A stretch of DNA of 64,000 bases from an uncultured Lachnospiraceae bacterium (GTDB lineage Bacteria > Bacillota > Clostridia > Lachnospirales > Lachnospiraceae): positions 62,001-126,000 of the forward strand of contig CANOZK010000001.1 of NCBI GenBank assembly GCA_947571775.1. Direction: 5' to 3'. The translations under genes and the position numbers were made by a program. Below the pieces are notes generated by a model. The model saw only the letters and a program-made list of their open reading frames with translations, was not told the origin of the DNA and made no database searches. Positions 63,514-64,000 of this stretch are shown in pieces (within the stretch, counting starts at the first letter, position 1; every line of letters starts with the position of its first letter).

Positions 63514-64000
63514 ATGCTGATTCGATGTATCCGATGTGAAAAATTAAAGCTCAAACATTCCATCCTCTGGCTGGCCTGTCTGGGAATCCCAGTGATCCCG
63601 GCCATTATGGGAACGTTTAATTATATGGGAAACCTGGAAACCCTCACGCCGGGCTGGGCCAACTTATGGACACAGGAAACGTTATTCTATGCCAACTTCT
63701 TTTATGCTCCCTTAATCGGGCTGTGCTGTGCTTATCTGTGGAGGTTAGAGCACAGAAACCATAACTGGAATACATTGATGAGCGCCCCCGTGCCCGCCTG
63801 GGCCATCATCTTATCCAAGCTGGCCGTGATTTTGCGGACACTTATCCTCATCCAGATATGGGTAGGCGTTTTGTTCCTGGTCAGCGGAAAATGCATCGGC
63901 GTAGAGAACCGGTTTCCTGTGGAAACTTTGGGCTGGCTTCTGCGGGGCACCCTGGCCGGAGCCGTTATCGGAGCCTTGCAGCTTTTCCTCTCCATGGTGA
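63514..64000 (+). CDS. Second ABC-2 type permease, LanG-like (runs off the window)
   Basis: Partial gene: 162 codons open to the window end. AAGGAG precedes the ATG at 63514-63516. The start MLIRCIRCEKLKLKHSILWL has the same basic-then-hydrophobic plan as the gene before it; at least four membrane helices are visible and SAPVPAWAIILSKLAVILR is a coupling-loop-like segment. Completes an F-E-G set as in lantibiotic immunity. No lantibiotic structural or modification gene lies within view. Confidence 0.8.
   Translation, partial: MLIRCIRCEKLKLKHSILWLACLGIPVIPAIMGTFNYMGNLETLTPGWANLWTQETLFYANFFYAPLIGLCCAYLWRLEHRNHNWNTLMSAPVPAWAIILSKLAVILRTLILIQIWVGVLFLVSGKCIGVENRFPVETLGWLLRGTLAGAVIGALQLFLSMV

Noticed and set aside
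1..64000. CRISPR arrays, tRNA or rRNA genes, prophage or integrase genes
   Set aside because: No regularly spaced repeats, no cloverleaf with T-loop and acceptor match, and no phage or integrase protein was seen on either strand.

Overview
The window looks like a low-to-mid GC Firmicute of the class Clostridia, most probably Lachnospiraceae. Supporting signs are strong AGGAGG-type ribosome-binding sites, sigma-A promoters with 16-18 bp spacers, an ammonium transporter fused to PII beside a type III glutamine synthetase, an enlarged L17, a C4-zinc S14, the DUF5685/DnaJ gene pair and a barnase-type RNase. The family placement is inference from gene content and was not tested by any search.

Layout. 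(1) 89-6672: a complete retron-type system. Three tightly overlapping minus-strand genes encode an armadillo/HEAT-like protein, a SWIM zinc-finger protein and a retron reverse transcriptase. A divergent plus-strand ncRNA has its own sigma-A promoter, a 15-bp a1/a2 duplex, msr-like hairpins and a long msd hairpin. The gene content matches what I recall as retron type XIII (ARM + WHSWIM + RT). (2) 6852-9593: tsf and rpsB, then a small XRE regulator/membrane-protein pair. (3) 9635-13783: nitrogen assimilation, glnN (GS III) followed by an AmtB-PII fusion, with an intrinsic terminator between them and a possible attenuator ahead of glnN. (4) 13816-15991: lipid kinase and Xaa-Pro aminopeptidase. 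(5) 16010-32260: the full S10-spc-alpha ribosomal locus on the minus strand, from an S10 promoter (32232-32260) to a terminator after rplQ (16010-16037), with secY, adk, map, infA, rpmJ and rpoA in place. An unexplained, highly structured gap lies between rpmJ and rpsM. (6) 32340-35061: a secreted PPC-repeat protein, a small membrane protein, two stand-alone XRE regulators and a dispersed repeat. (7) 35094-42727: rlmH, a zinc-ribbon/TPR protein, ftsK/spoIIIE, a divergent UppP-like protein, a TepA-like ClpP-fold protease and recQ. (8) 42765-46602: a leader-peptide-controlled ABC-F ribosomal protection gene, a Pro/Asn-rich membrane protein, a deletion remnant of a flavodoxin-fold gene and a hemerythrin/CheX-like fusion. 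(9) 46622-49657: a DUF5685-DnaJ-membrane protein operon and a stand-alone homocysteine methyltransferase-type protein. (10) 49727-57897: one long operon of M20 amidohydrolase, D-aminoacylase-like amidohydrolase, PotABCD-type ABC importer and a PTS enzyme I. (11) 58037-64000: a flavoprotein, a frameshifted MerR gene, a barnase-like lipoprotein with its barstar, an HD-GYP response regulator whose promoter implies a leaderless mRNA, and the start of a LanFEG/BcrAB-like peptide-antibiotic exporter that runs off the window.

How they work together. The ribosomal block and rpsB/tsf supply translation. The accessory genes are mostly defence, competition and stress functions (retron, barnase/barstar, ABC-F, LanFEG-like exporter), set between housekeeping blocks. 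The retron is the most interesting system: its ncRNA is divergent from the operon and about 4.8 kb from the RT gene, instead of sitting directly upstream of it on the same strand.
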